From the NCBI GenBank assembly GCA_027600665.1, contig JADGJL010001041.1, positions 1-10,736 on the forward strand: 10,736 nt of DNA, read 5' to 3'. The position numbers and the translations under genes are program-made. This document shows, one piece after another, positions 1 to 9,202 of the stretch (the stretch's first letter is position 1; each line of letters opens with the position of its first letter). Origin of the DNA: Irineochytrium annulatum. Its lineage: Eukaryota; Chytridiomycota; Chytridiomycetes; Chytridiales; Chytridiaceae. Under the pieces are notes generated by a model. It was not told the origin of the DNA, ran no database searches, and saw nothing but the letters and a program-made list of their open reading frames with translations.

Positions 1-241
1 GAGCTGAGGAGAGCGGACGGGAGGGTTAAGATCACGCTGGCGGATTGCTGGGATCGAGACGTAGCGTGTACATCACAGTTGTACCCGAATCATTAAAAAA
101 AAAACGTGGGGCGCGGCGGGGGACGAGGCGGGGGACGTCGCGGAGGTTGCGGAGCTAAATGTGATTGCCGGTGTTGTTGGAGTTGCGGTTATTGTGCCGA
201 CGGCGGACGGAGATATAGAAACACCAACCGGCTTGGAGTGA
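1..241 (+). CDS. 3' end of an unidentified gene, partial, frame uncertain
   Basis: I do not recognise the product. Positions 1-96 are open in frame 1 (31 codons, then TAA at 94-96). From 65 a second frame is open and ends at TGA 239-241. The second frame reads through a lysine run made by the ten-A tract, then an Ala/Gly/Asp/Glu-rich stretch, a hydrophobic segment (residues like NVIAGVVGVAVIVP) and an acidic tail. It has a strong G-first codon pattern over about 107-215, which is typical of real coding sequence. The opposite-strand frame over the same bases gives a Ser/Thr/Ala/Pro-rich protein, the expected shadow of that pattern. No intron of plausible length joins the two + frames, and the frame 1 stop lies before the A-run, so a miscounted A-run alone cannot explain it. 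A one-base error or real frameshift between 65 and 93 would join them. The gene begins outside the window. Confidence 0.35.
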
Positions 242-1289
242 ACCGCTGCCCTACGGATAGAGTTTCGACAAGCGGGTAACCGATTTTCATGGACTTTCAT
301 CGTTCCTTTCTTCGTTGCATCGGTTGCTTAAGTCTGACGCCTGCCCCCTCATTCTCATTCTCGCGTACCGGTGCGAATATTTCTTTATCGGTTTCTTTTC
401 ACAATATTTCTGTACACTGTAATTTTCTGGCCTTCTACGTATCTTTTCCGCTCGCTTCTATTATTTTGCCTTTGCTGATAGCTATTGGCGTGAATTCCTC
501 ATTGTTAATACGACGTGTTCTTGTAAACGACTGGTGAGGAAGATGGCGGTAACTTGACACGCTCAAACGGTAGCGAAGACTTGAAATCAGAGAGTCCGCG
601 TCAAGGTTTTGGTAAGCATACATCGGCCGTAAGGCGCTAAGCTCCCCTGCAGAAGTGCAAGAATACCCCACACGCGCTAACTTAATATTCTCTCGCCACA
701 AACAAAAAATAACAGAATCCTCATGGCCGTCCTCCCGCCCGAGCTTTAATGTATAACCCCATCCGTCGAAATGCCAATAACTTGACGAAAACATTTTGCG
801 CACACATCTCCGAGGACAACACTCGCTCCGGTCGAGCAGCTCGGTGGGTAAAGACATCATCAGTGACTTCCGCGATGATGTGCATAACGCCCGCCTCGCT
901 GCCAATGCCGCCTACCCTTGGCCGCCGATCATCATGGACAAAACGGCGCATGGCTGGATGGCTTGTTCATCACCATGCTGGCCTGTATGTTGATGCCAAC
1001 GAGACGCCTCGTCATCTCAACGCTGAGGCCGCCTTACCGCTCCTGCTGGGGTTAGTGCTAGGCAGGAGAGAGGGAGCATCCACGAAGTGCATGGAATCTG
1101 AAACTAAAGGTAGTGGCGCTGATGTGGCGCATGGAAGCATGTGGGCGAAGTCAGTGTAGTGCAACATGCTGTTGATAAGCCTTTGCAACATGGTTTATGG
1201 TGGCCAATAACGTCCCTTCAGATATGACCTTACTGATGTCAACTTCACGAAGCTCCACATCTCCACTTCCGATTCCACAACCTGCCGCG
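242..1289. other. Mostly non-coding region with a short F-box echo
   Basis: This stretch is AT-richer up to about 720 and mixed after that. Short open frames exist on both strands (for example 289-537 + and 435-905 -), but none has recognisable domains or convincing codon use. At 723-746 eight codons match the start of the downstream F-box-like gene and are followed directly by TAA. An ATG at 1197 is in frame with that gene and would add 31 residues. Its context is poor, and the added peptide is a low-complexity Ser/Pro stretch. The region probably contains the promoter and 5' leader of the F-box-like gene; no specific promoter element was identified. Confidence 0.4.
723..749 (+). pseudogene. 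Possible relic of an F-box-like gene start
   Basis: Positions 723-746 encode M-A-V-L-P-P-E-L and are followed by TAA at 747-749. The same eight codons open the intact gene at 1290-1313 (M-A-I-L-P-P-E-L), and 21 of the 24 bases are identical, with all three differences at first or third codon positions. After the stop, frame 2 reads Y-N-P-I-R-R, loosely like the T-P-I-I-H-R that follows Trp in the intact gene. This would fit a small insertion that destroyed the Trp codon. Similarity fades after that. It may be a decayed tandem duplicate or a chance match of a common fungal F-box opening. Confidence 0.25.
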
Positions 1290-3072
1290 ATGGCCATCCT
1301 TCCGCCCGAGCTCTGGACACCCATCATCCACCGCGCCGCGACGCGTATTTCCGATCTGGCTCGCCTGTCGGCCATCTCGCCGTCGACGCGCGCCCTCTGC
1401 TGGACCCCGTTGAGCGCCCGCCACCAGTTCTTGAAATCGATCGCCACGGACGGCCGAGCCGCCGTCGAGATCTTCGCAAGCGATCCGAACTTGCTGAAGA
1501 ACCCGAGAGCATTCCCCGACCTCCCTGAGTTCCTCGCCCTCCTCTTCTCTGACGAGCGAGACATGTGTGTGCCCGACAGCGTCAGCGGCTTGGAAGATTA
1601 CGATGAAGAGTTTAGGTGTGAGGAAAGGGACGACAGCGTTGAGGGCCTGCTGGAGCGGATCTGCGCCGTCGACGGCGACGAGAACGAGGACTGGGTGCGC
1701 GCGTGCATCCAATCGTTCCCCATCTACTCGTCACCGGCGCCCGGCGCCAGATACCCCGGCGAGAGCCGCGGGCAGCAGAAGTTTGCACAGGCCGTCGTTA
1801 ACCTCCTCTGCCGGGACCGGCTGGGACTTTTGCCTTTGATGATTGGGGAGGTCCGTGGGTGGCAGGCGATGGGGGCGGTCAAGGATGCGGACGGCGTCAG
1901 TCAGATCGTTCGGGAGTCGCGGGACCCGATGCCGATTCTTGTGGAACTGCTCGATCGGAGGGAGGGCAACTTGATTTTTAACTCCAGATCCGCGGCCGTC
2001 GGGGAGGCGGTTGCCAGGGGCTTTACCGGCGTCGTGAAGTATCTGGGCGGCTCCGGTCTCGGCACCCATCCAGCGATGTTGCGTTCTATCTGGAGCCACA
2101 TAAATGCCTCGAGCACTACCGTCATGAATCTTGACACCGCAGAGGCCCTCGCGGAGCTTGGCGTGCGGATCAACGCGGATGAGTTCCTGACGGTCCTGAC
2201 CAACCAGTTCGAGACACTCCCGCAGAGTGTCGAGGACGTGGCCGTCCTCGCCTTCCTTGCGGTACGAGCCCGACGGCGACATCAAGGAAAAGAACATCTG
2301 GCGTCTGGTCGACCAACCCGGGCTTCGCCAGCAACTGATCGAGCGCCGCATCCTGCCGCAAGAACCCGCTGCCATCAGCTTGTGTTTGGCCAAGGTCGGC
2401 TTCGCCGAACATCGACTCGGGCAAGACGAAATGGTCGAGCTCGCACGGCGGGCGGTCGCACAGGGCGCAAGGGGGACGCCGGACGCCATTGTGGATGCCG
2501 TACACACGGGCAACGTCGATTTGGTGCGGATGGTTCTTGACGCTACGGATCGGCGCGATCTCGCTAATTGGAAGGCGTTGAACGTGTGGGACGTTGAAAG
2601 CATCTCGACGGCCGACATGTGGCGTCTGCTCCTTGGCGCCGGCTTCATGGTCACCAACCACGCCATCCTCGGGTTCCTCAGCGACACCAGCGAGCGCATC
2701 GACGACGATGCTACCGTACAAATCTTCCGGGAGATGCTTGATCTCGCGAAACCGTACGACTTCAGGGTCTTGGGCCCATCGTCGAATAGGCTTACGAACA
2801 GCCTGAGGGGCTCGTTGGCAAGGAGGAGCAGGCACTGGCCGAGGAAGGAAGGCTGGGAGGAACGGATGCTGTTGCCGGTGGCAAAGATGCTTCTGGAATT
2901 TGGGTTCCTGCCTTCAGCGGATGATTACGCTTACGCGAGGGATTATCTCGAAAGGACTGCAAAATTGATGGAGGAGCACATTGAAAAGAATGGACTTTTG
3001 GTGGGATGTTTAACGTCACATGATGACGCCAGCGGCTTCCGTTGTGAGTTTTGCGGACGAATCTTTCTTTGA
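1290..3072 (+). CDS. F-box-like protein with weak ankyrin-like repeats, +1 frameshift
   Basis: The start at 1290 is chosen because its context is good (G at -3 and +4) and the F-box-like motif follows at once: LPPELW, then a D-L-A-R-L-S...S...R-A-L helix pattern, at about residues 3-45. F-box domains usually bind Skp1 and select substrates for an SCF ubiquitin ligase; that role is inferred here. The rest is helical with loosely ankyrin-like units (about residues 243-257, 400-420 and 438-452 of the joined product). The C-terminus holds a lone C-x2-C pair about five residues before the stop. The frame starting at 1290 stays open to 2540, but the protein-like sequence moves to frame 1 at about 2259: frame 0 gives V-A-V-L-A-F-L up to 2258, and frame 1 continues R-Y-E-P-D-G-D-I-K from 2260 to the stop at 3070-3072. 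I found no intron with GT...AG and the right length. Joined length would be about 593 residues. Either an indel error, a pseudogene, or recoding is possible. Confidence 0.6.
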
Positions 3073-3336
3073 AGAGCTTCACGAGGCCGAAGCGATTCTG
3101 TGGTTCCATGCCAGGACTTTCCAGCTGTTTCTTTTCTTTTCTCACCATACTCTTGTATTGCCTGAAGCTCTCCATGTTTAGTAATAGATGATGTGTGGTC
3201 AGCGCCTTTATTGCTCAATGCATGCAATCCCTAATCTCCTCTCGGTAATTCGCCGGGGGGGTGAGAGTCCTACTATAGGATTGTGGACTTAAAAGTTGCA
3301 GTTTAAGGTTGAAGGGAGGTAGGTCAATACTGAAAA

Positions 3337-3775
3337 ATGCTCAATCGCCTATTCTCAACACGGCTCACGATCCGGCCCACTGCGCGGCGGCATGCCCTGC
3401 CGTCGTCGCTCTCCACCGCCGTCTGTCGGCGGCCGTTAAGCTCCTCCTCCGCGGCGGCCGCGGGCACGGACGGGGAGCAGCGGATCACGAAGCTCCTGAC
3501 GGCCTCCCTGGAGCCCACCGCGATCCAGGTGCAGGACATCTCGGGCGGCTGCGGGGCCATGTACGCCGTCAACGTCACGTCGGCCAAGTTTAAGGGGCTG
3601 CCGCTGGTGAAGCAGCATCGGATGGTGGTGGATTCGATCAAGGCGGAGATTGAGAACGCCCATGGGGGTGAGTATTAGGGGCTTATGGCTGTTATTCATT
3701 CTCTGATGTGGGAGCTGATCGTGGCATTTCCTTCCTTTCTGTTTAGTCCAAATCCATACTCAAGTGCCAAAGTGA
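3337..3775 (+). CDS. BOLA3: Mitochondrial BolA-like protein 3, two exons
   Basis: BolA3-type proteins work with a monothiol glutaredoxin and NFU1-type carriers to pass 4Fe-4S clusters to mitochondrial enzymes such as lipoate synthase and complex II. Exon 1 is 3337-3667 and exon 2 is 3747-3775, joined by a 79-nt intron, giving 119 residues. Residues 1-45 are rich in Arg, Ser and Ala with no acidic residues until about 45, as expected for a mitochondrial presequence. The BolA domain covers about 46-119. It carries the family signature S-G-G-C-G-A-M-Y (Cys72), the K-Q-H-R-M-V motif (His94) and an HG turn at 109-110. Cys and His at these sites are the known cluster ligands in BOLA3. Without splicing the frame ends early in G-E-Y; splicing restores the family ending (V-Q-I-H-T-Q-V-P-K). 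It lies 264 bases after the F-box-like gene on the same strand, with no sign of cotranscription. Confidence 0.92.
3668..3746 (+). other. Spliceosomal intron of the BOLA3-like gene
   Basis: The 79-nt intron has a GTGAGT donor at 3668 and ends in a pyrimidine-rich tract followed by TTTAG at 3746. A CTGAT branch-site candidate (A at 3718) sits 28 bases before the acceptor. It interrupts the codon after H-G in phase 1 (G + TC = Val). Splicing restores the conserved BolA3 C-terminus, which is the main evidence. Confidence 0.9.
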
Positions 3776-4564
3776 TTGTAACGAACCTTGTTGACGCGAT
3801 GCATCATTCTGGACACGGAGGCGTGACCTCCTTTCGCCGTCGGGACCCACGACATGGTGGGAACGGAGGCCGCAAAGAGGCTTCTATTGTGCCGATATTG
3901 GCATGAAGGGAGGAGCATGGCCGACTTAACATTGCAATAAAGTGCATGTAATAAAGCATTTTCGTCTGCCACTGCATTATCGTTGCCGGCACTGATGTTA
4001 AGTTTCCTCACTCAATATTATATGAGAATAATTAATTCCGGGTTGGTGAGAACACTTGAGGTGTTGGGCACTGACAGCCCCATGAGCGTGTTTACGATAT
4101 GACCAAACTTTTGCACAAGCATTCCACGGCTACTTTATTGTTAATGCTCGCACAGGAGCGAAGATGATATCCTAATGAACGAGTCTGCGAAGACAAAGAA
4201 TCAAAAAGAGACACGAAGTAAACCAGAAGCTGGGCAACGTTAATCCTCGCAAGTGAAAATGTGGGAACTCTAGGGGAGTCAAAAAGGCAGAAACGTCATA
4301 TATGTTATAAAGCGAGTTGAGGGTAAATATCAATGCCCAAGAAAAATGAAGGACAACCGCTGTCGTCAAAGCTAGTGTGGCATAATCGACTGACAATGCA
4401 TCTAATGAGGAGGTTGAGCAAACAAGACAACTTTTTGGAAATAAATGGAAGTAAATAAACACAAACACATCTAGCTACAATTACGAAAGTTAGAAGCAGT
4501 AACGCAACAAGCGAACGGCCCATGATGTCTGCACCCTTCATCAAATGCACCAGCCACCCTATCC
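3776..4564. other. Tail-to-tail intergenic region
   Basis: This AT-richer stretch separates the ends of two converging genes and should contain both 3' UTRs. An open frame at 4172-4468 (-) is hydrophobic and lacks any recognisable domain. A reverse-strand AATAAA (plus-strand TTTATT at 4134-4139) could serve the Munc13-like gene but is about 425 bases past its stop. I see no RNA gene or repeat here. Confidence 0.5.
3936..3955 (+). promoter_or_regulatory. Candidate poly(A) signals for the BOLA3-like gene
   Basis: Two AATAAA hexamers lie at 3936-3941 and 3950-3955, about 160 to 180 bases after the BOLA3-like stop codon. The spacing fits a fungal 3' UTR. Fungal poly(A) signals are loose, so the assignment is tentative. 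Confidence 0.35.
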
Positions 4565-7500
4565 CTACAGCCCCTTCTTCTCCCTCCGCACAACTAACTG
4601 TTGATCAATCCACTTCCTCCCCTCCTCTCTGTCAGCAGCCGTGACATCCTCCTGCCTCTCTATCCTTAACCGCACGAGCCTTATGACGAGCTCCTTCTCC
4701 CTTCCTTGCTGCAAGCTAATCTCATATTCCCTCCTCAGCCTCGGAAGCTCCATCAAATAGCTCGTGATGAGCCCCGTCAGCTCGACGTACTTCCTCCCCT
4801 CAAGCACTTTGATTGGCAGGCCAAGCTCCTCCCCGTCGGCGTGGAAAAAGTCCCGGAGAATCCGGAGGGCCCACTCTGCCATCGACAGCTGTCTCCGATT
4901 TAAGACCCGCCTGTCGCGCTCGAGCTGGCCAAACAAAGCAGGCACTAATGCCGCCTCAAGGATGGAAAGAGCCTCGTCCCAAACCCTCTTGATTACCTCC
5001 TGTGCCATTGAGGGCGACATTAGGCGGCAAAGAATCTCAAGGTTCTTGTTTAAATAATCGGAAAGAGGCGCCAGAAGAACATCGGCCTCCGCGGACGTAA
5101 CTGGTTGATCAATGGGGATTCCGGTCTGTGTTTGATTGGAGTAATGGACGGCCGACATCAGCGGGGAGAAAATTGACTTTGATGGGAGCGGTGCTGCCTC
5201 ATGTTCCTTAAGGGATTTGAGAAGGACCTCACGGACGTAGGGAGATATCTGATGCATCACTGTTAAGAGAAATAAAAGGCCAACATCATAAAAAAGCCCC
5301 AAGCTAACCTTCGAGCACAAGGACCGCAAGAAGTCGTCCCGCGTTCTCATTAATCTCTCCTTACTTCTCCGGAACCAAAAGTCCACATCTTCCTCCTCGC
5401 CTTCCATCGTAAACCGAATGAGCACCCGCCCTTGTGGCTCTAAGTCCACGAATACATCGTGTGTGAGATGATCTACAAGCTTCCTCCGAAGCTTCGACAC
5501 TCTCGGATTGAAGTCAATAATCGTCTTCCCGCAGAGCTCGTCCGACGTGATCAGGTTCCGCGAAAAGACGGCGACCTCTAGGTGCGATACTGGCGGGAGG
5601 AGGGTCGTAAAGGCTTCGTCCCAGGTCGGGTTCACGGTGTCGTAAATGGCCCGGGTGCGTGCAAGCTCGCACATGGAGCCCGTCAGAACGAGCGGGGTAG
5701 TTAGAGACTCCGAGTTCCGGCGGAGCTTCCCAGAGGATAAGGAGCTTGCTATCGTGGTCGGGCTTGATGGTGTGGCGCCTGTCGTCATATCGTCCGGGTC
5801 CGGGGGAGGAACAACCGTGTTCTCAGGAACCCTAACCACGAGGTAAGCGTTTGCGAGGCCCGCCTTGGTCACAGGTTTAAGGTTCTCGGCGTAAGCAAGC
5901 TCAATCCGGAAAGCACCCTTGATGGTATCGCCATCGCCGAGGGGGGATGATGCGGAGTTGATATTGGACGTGGCGGGGGAGGACGTGGGCGTTTTTCGGG
6001 ATGGTGCAAGAGTGGCACGGTAGTTCCTCACCGTTCGCGTGAGTGAGGCAACGTTCATTAGACGGTACATGTCGTCAAGTTTCGTCAGCGAAAACTCAAT
6101 ATTGCAGAGCTTCACACATGACTGCGGCCGAGTAAGTAATGTCATCCTGTTATGCAAGCAGCTGACAAACCTCAGTCGTGATATCCTTTGGTCCGATCTG
6201 CCTGTCCGACCGTGATTGCAGGAGCGACGTCCACGCGGTCCCCGTCGTAGACTCGACTTTGATCTCACCCATCCCAATTGCGTCGCAGTATTGCTCGACT
6301 GCCCGATTGACAGTCTATGAAAAGGTAAGCATTGCGCAAGTACCAGCAGGCAAACCTTCGCGAAATTTTGAAAAAAGCCAGCACTTTGGATTTCATTGCT
6401 CCATCCGAGCTCGGCAATGAACCCAAGTTCCTGATAAACGGCTGAGAATAGGTCCGTCACCGATGACGAATGCGGCGGGTTCCCTTCATCATCTCTTTCA
6501 CCAACAGCTTCGAACGTGTCTGCTTTTACGGCATTCGTGACCCATCGGAGCGTTTGTGTAGAAAGATGATCCAGCCACTTGAATACGAAAGGCGAAAACC
6601 ATCGCTCGTAGGTAAAGGAAGTGTAATATGGCGTCTTCTTGATTCTGGGGCAGAATTATTACTTAATCAATTCTCAACAAGCAAAACTTACGCAGGCACG
6701 ATCTTCAGCAATTTGTCGTCTAACACCTTCAACCTCTTATACAGTATAAAGACGCTCTTGCTTGCCGTCACAACAAGATCCTCCGCCTGCAGCGTGTCAA
6801 TGTAATGTTGTTCCATTGTCGAGTTCAGGTTCCGCAAGTAGCATTCCGCCGTTAGCCGAACTATATCCAACTCCATCTCAAAGGGCTTCTTAAAGTACTT
6901 CGAGTCAGCGACAATCTCCTCCGTTAAAAGTTCCGTCAACTTCGCAACACCATCCACGACGGCCTCCACGTCGTTCTCGTCCAGAGGAGCAGCTAGCTGG
7001 AGAAGCTTCTGATATCGCTCGTTGCAAGCCACCACCATGATGCCTACCAGAAGGCTTAGCGGTATCCAGAATGTTTATCTGTACCTTTGATCTCGATGCG
7101 GAAGCTTTGCGGAAGATCTTGATGGATCTCTCGATAGATTGGGTTCTTATGAATCATTCGCAACATCAAGATTGTGCTCTCCAATGCCTCCTCGGGTTTG
7201 TTCTTCGGGTAAAATTCCTTATACTTTGTAACTTGTGTCCGATAGTAATGCTGCATCTCCTCCAACAGTTCCACTAAAGCCGGTTTCTAAAAACACGAGT
7301 CAAAACTTCAGTCGCAGTAAAAAAAGACGGTACAGCAACATACATCATACACCGTAAGCCACTCCTGGCTCTGTTTCATATTTGCATAAACGGCCTCGTA
7401 CGCGTTCAGCAGCGCGCGGACGGGCACCTCGTAGCTCTTGTACTTGTTGAACAATAGCTCGAGATATGCGACCACCCTAAATGCGTCCCCCAGCAGCCAG

Positions 7501-9202
7501 AATTTCGCCCACACCTGCAGGCACATATTTGATTCCGGTGACAAGAGTTCGGCCGCCGCCTCGTTCGGTTGCTCGACGGCGAGCATGTCGAGCACAAGGC
7601 AGCTGCGAAGCAGTGTCCGGTAAAGACTTTTGAAGTTGAGCCCAGCTCGAACCAGCCGCATCTGCAGCTGACCGACAGGAGTCTCCGCAAACTCGCTCCG
7701 CTGCTCGGGAGCCTATCGCATGCCACGTCAGACTAGGCCCAGACGACGCAGAAAAGCGATAAAGCTTTATGCCCAACGTACCGATTCCGCTTGAATATTA
7801 AACTCCAGTAGAATCTCCCCACCGACGTACTTATCCTTAGACCTCGCGCTCCTCGCCTCCAACCTGAACCACTCGCTCACATACCCCTCCCTCCTGCACC
7901 GGCTGACGACGTCCCCGACGCTCAGCCGCACCTGCCCCAAAAAGTAATCCTTTTTCACGTCCCACACCGACACAACAATCTTGTCCGACAACACTCTCCC
8001 TGCCACATCCAAATGCTGGTTCCAATACGGCTTCAAGCTCCGCGCCACAACCTCGGTCATGAAGACCTCCGTGTTAGCCGCCGCGCGCTCCTGAAGCCTG
8101 CTGGCGCTCGACTGCGTTTCGGACATCTCCCCAATTTCGATCTTGCAGTAAGCGTCCCGTGATTTCCCCTCCTTCGCCTGCAGGTCCCGGGCCTCCATCA
8201 CTTTAAAAAAGAGGTCGACCGTGGCGGCCGACTGGGGGGATCGCGCCGATCGGGCTGGTGGCGGCGGGTCAATGAAGCGTAATCGCAGGAGGTCGCAGAG
8301 TACGTCCTGGAGGCTGACGCCGAAGGTCTTTTGCCAGTCGGAGAAGCCGTCCTTAAAGATGAAATCGTCCGGGGTTGGGGATAGGGTGTTGTTGTCGGCC
8401 TTTAATGTTCGGATTAGGCCCCGGACGTAATCGGGAACAACAATCTGGGCGATAGACTGGTTAATAACAAGCCCACAAACAACGCTTCAGTAAAAAAAAT
8501 TACCCTCTCCAGCTCGCTCGTATTCCGTAGCGCTGCCTCAAACCCGACGCTCTCCATCTCCTGCGCCCTCCTCGTCGCATCCTCAAGCTCAATATACCGC
8601 CGATCGAGCTCCCTCTTCTCCTTCGCCTTCCGTTGCCTCTCCATCTCCAGCTCCTTTTCCCTCAATTCCGCGAGTCTCACTCGCTCCTCCTCCTCGGCCC
8701 TCTCGCGATCGATCCTCTCCTTTTCCCGCCTGGCCTGCTCAGCCTTCTCCTTCGCAATCCGCTCGGCTTCTCGCCGCTTCTGCTCCTTCAGCACGGCCTG
8801 CTGGCCCACGCTCAAAGCTTGCGGCTCGGCGCGCGGAGAAGAGACCAAGCCGCCTGCGGCCGAGCTCGCATTGCTGGCCGTCCGGGCCGCTGGCGCCCGG
8901 TTCGTATCCCGGCCCCGGTCGGATCCGTCGGATAACCCATTCGGGGTGAGGAGGGGTGAGGTATTAGACCTGTTGGTAGATGGCGCGGCGCTCGGCAGCG
9001 GCGTCCGATCCGCCATGACGCCGGTCAGCAGGGCCGAGTCCAGCTCGCTAAGAAGGTCGTCGAATGTAGAGGTCGCCCTGGATCCCGGCACATTCAGGCC
9101 CATGGTTATCCCCGTCGGCGTGATTCGTCCGCTTTGGCTAACGGGGGTCGCCGGACCGCCGTTCGAGCCGATGGAACGCTCCCGCATTATCGGCGGCGGC
9201 AT
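4565..9202 (-). CDS. Munc13/UNC-13-like protein (two C2 domains, MUN region), nine exons
   Basis: Munc13/UNC-13 proteins tether and prime secretory vesicles for SNARE-mediated fusion at the plasma membrane; the fission-yeast relative Ync13 acts in cytokinesis and wall integrity. Exons (reverse strand): 9202-8504, 8456-7782, 7700-7344, 7286-7085, 7043-6692, 6644-6356, 6314-6171, 6121-5309, 5248-4565. All introns are GT...AG, 41 to 81 nt. The exons sum to 4215 nt, in frame throughout, giving 1404 residues. Order of parts: Ser/Pro-rich N-terminus with an LD-like motif (48-60); charged coiled coil (about 134-222); helical segment with D-W-Q-K (about 234-305); C2 domain (about 313-455); MUN region with MHD1 centred on T-Y-E-R-W-F...W-L-D-H-L and on S-C-V-K-L-C-N-I-E-F (to about 930); a second C2 embedded in the MUN region (about 975-1146); MHD2 (about 1230-1370). 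The second C2 has a long Ser/Thr/Pro loop. The N-terminus may extend further upstream. Only the intron phases and 41-nt introns lower my certainty. Confidence 0.85.
5249..5308 (-). other. In-frame 60-nt intron in the Munc13-like gene
   Basis: This stretch is open in frame and would add 20 mainly hydrophobic residues (V-S-L-G-L-F-Y-D-V-G-L-L...). It starts with GTTAGC and ends in CATCAG, has a T-rich middle and holds a TTAAC branch-like site near the end. Removing it joins S-L-C-S-K directly to I-S-P-Y-V-R-E, which is the normal run in MUN-family proteins. I therefore treat it as an intron, although an annotation pipeline could leave it in. Confidence 0.75.

Noticed and set aside
73..300. Ser/Thr/Pro-rich 75-codon minus-strand frame
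   Set aside because: Its C-in-second-position bias is what a G-first coding pattern on the plus strand produces in that register, so the plus-strand reading is preferred.
289..537. 82-codon plus-strand frame with a hydrophobic segment
   Set aside because: It sits in AT-rich sequence that gives hydrophobic translations by composition alone, and no family is recognisable.
435..905. 156-codon minus-strand frame containing S-L-P-T-E-L-L-D-R, which resembles an F-box opening
   Set aside because: The resemblance is only a few residues, the remainder has no F-box helix pattern, and codon use is not convincing.
2163..2234. Intron as the explanation of the F-box frame change
   Set aside because: GT...AG pairs starting at 2163 give lengths of 45, 51, 63, 65 or 72, none with the remainder of 1 needed to reach frame 1, and they would remove protein-like sequence.
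1731..2699. 322-codon open frame on the minus strand
   Set aside because: It lies wholly antisense to the F-box-like gene and looks like a shadow of its GC-rich codons; it has no domain pattern, and the plus strand carries the F-box-like motif.
4172..4468. 98-codon hydrophobic minus-strand frame as a membrane protein gene
   Set aside because: It is in the likely 3' UTR region, AT-rich, and lacks helix spacing or a family signature.
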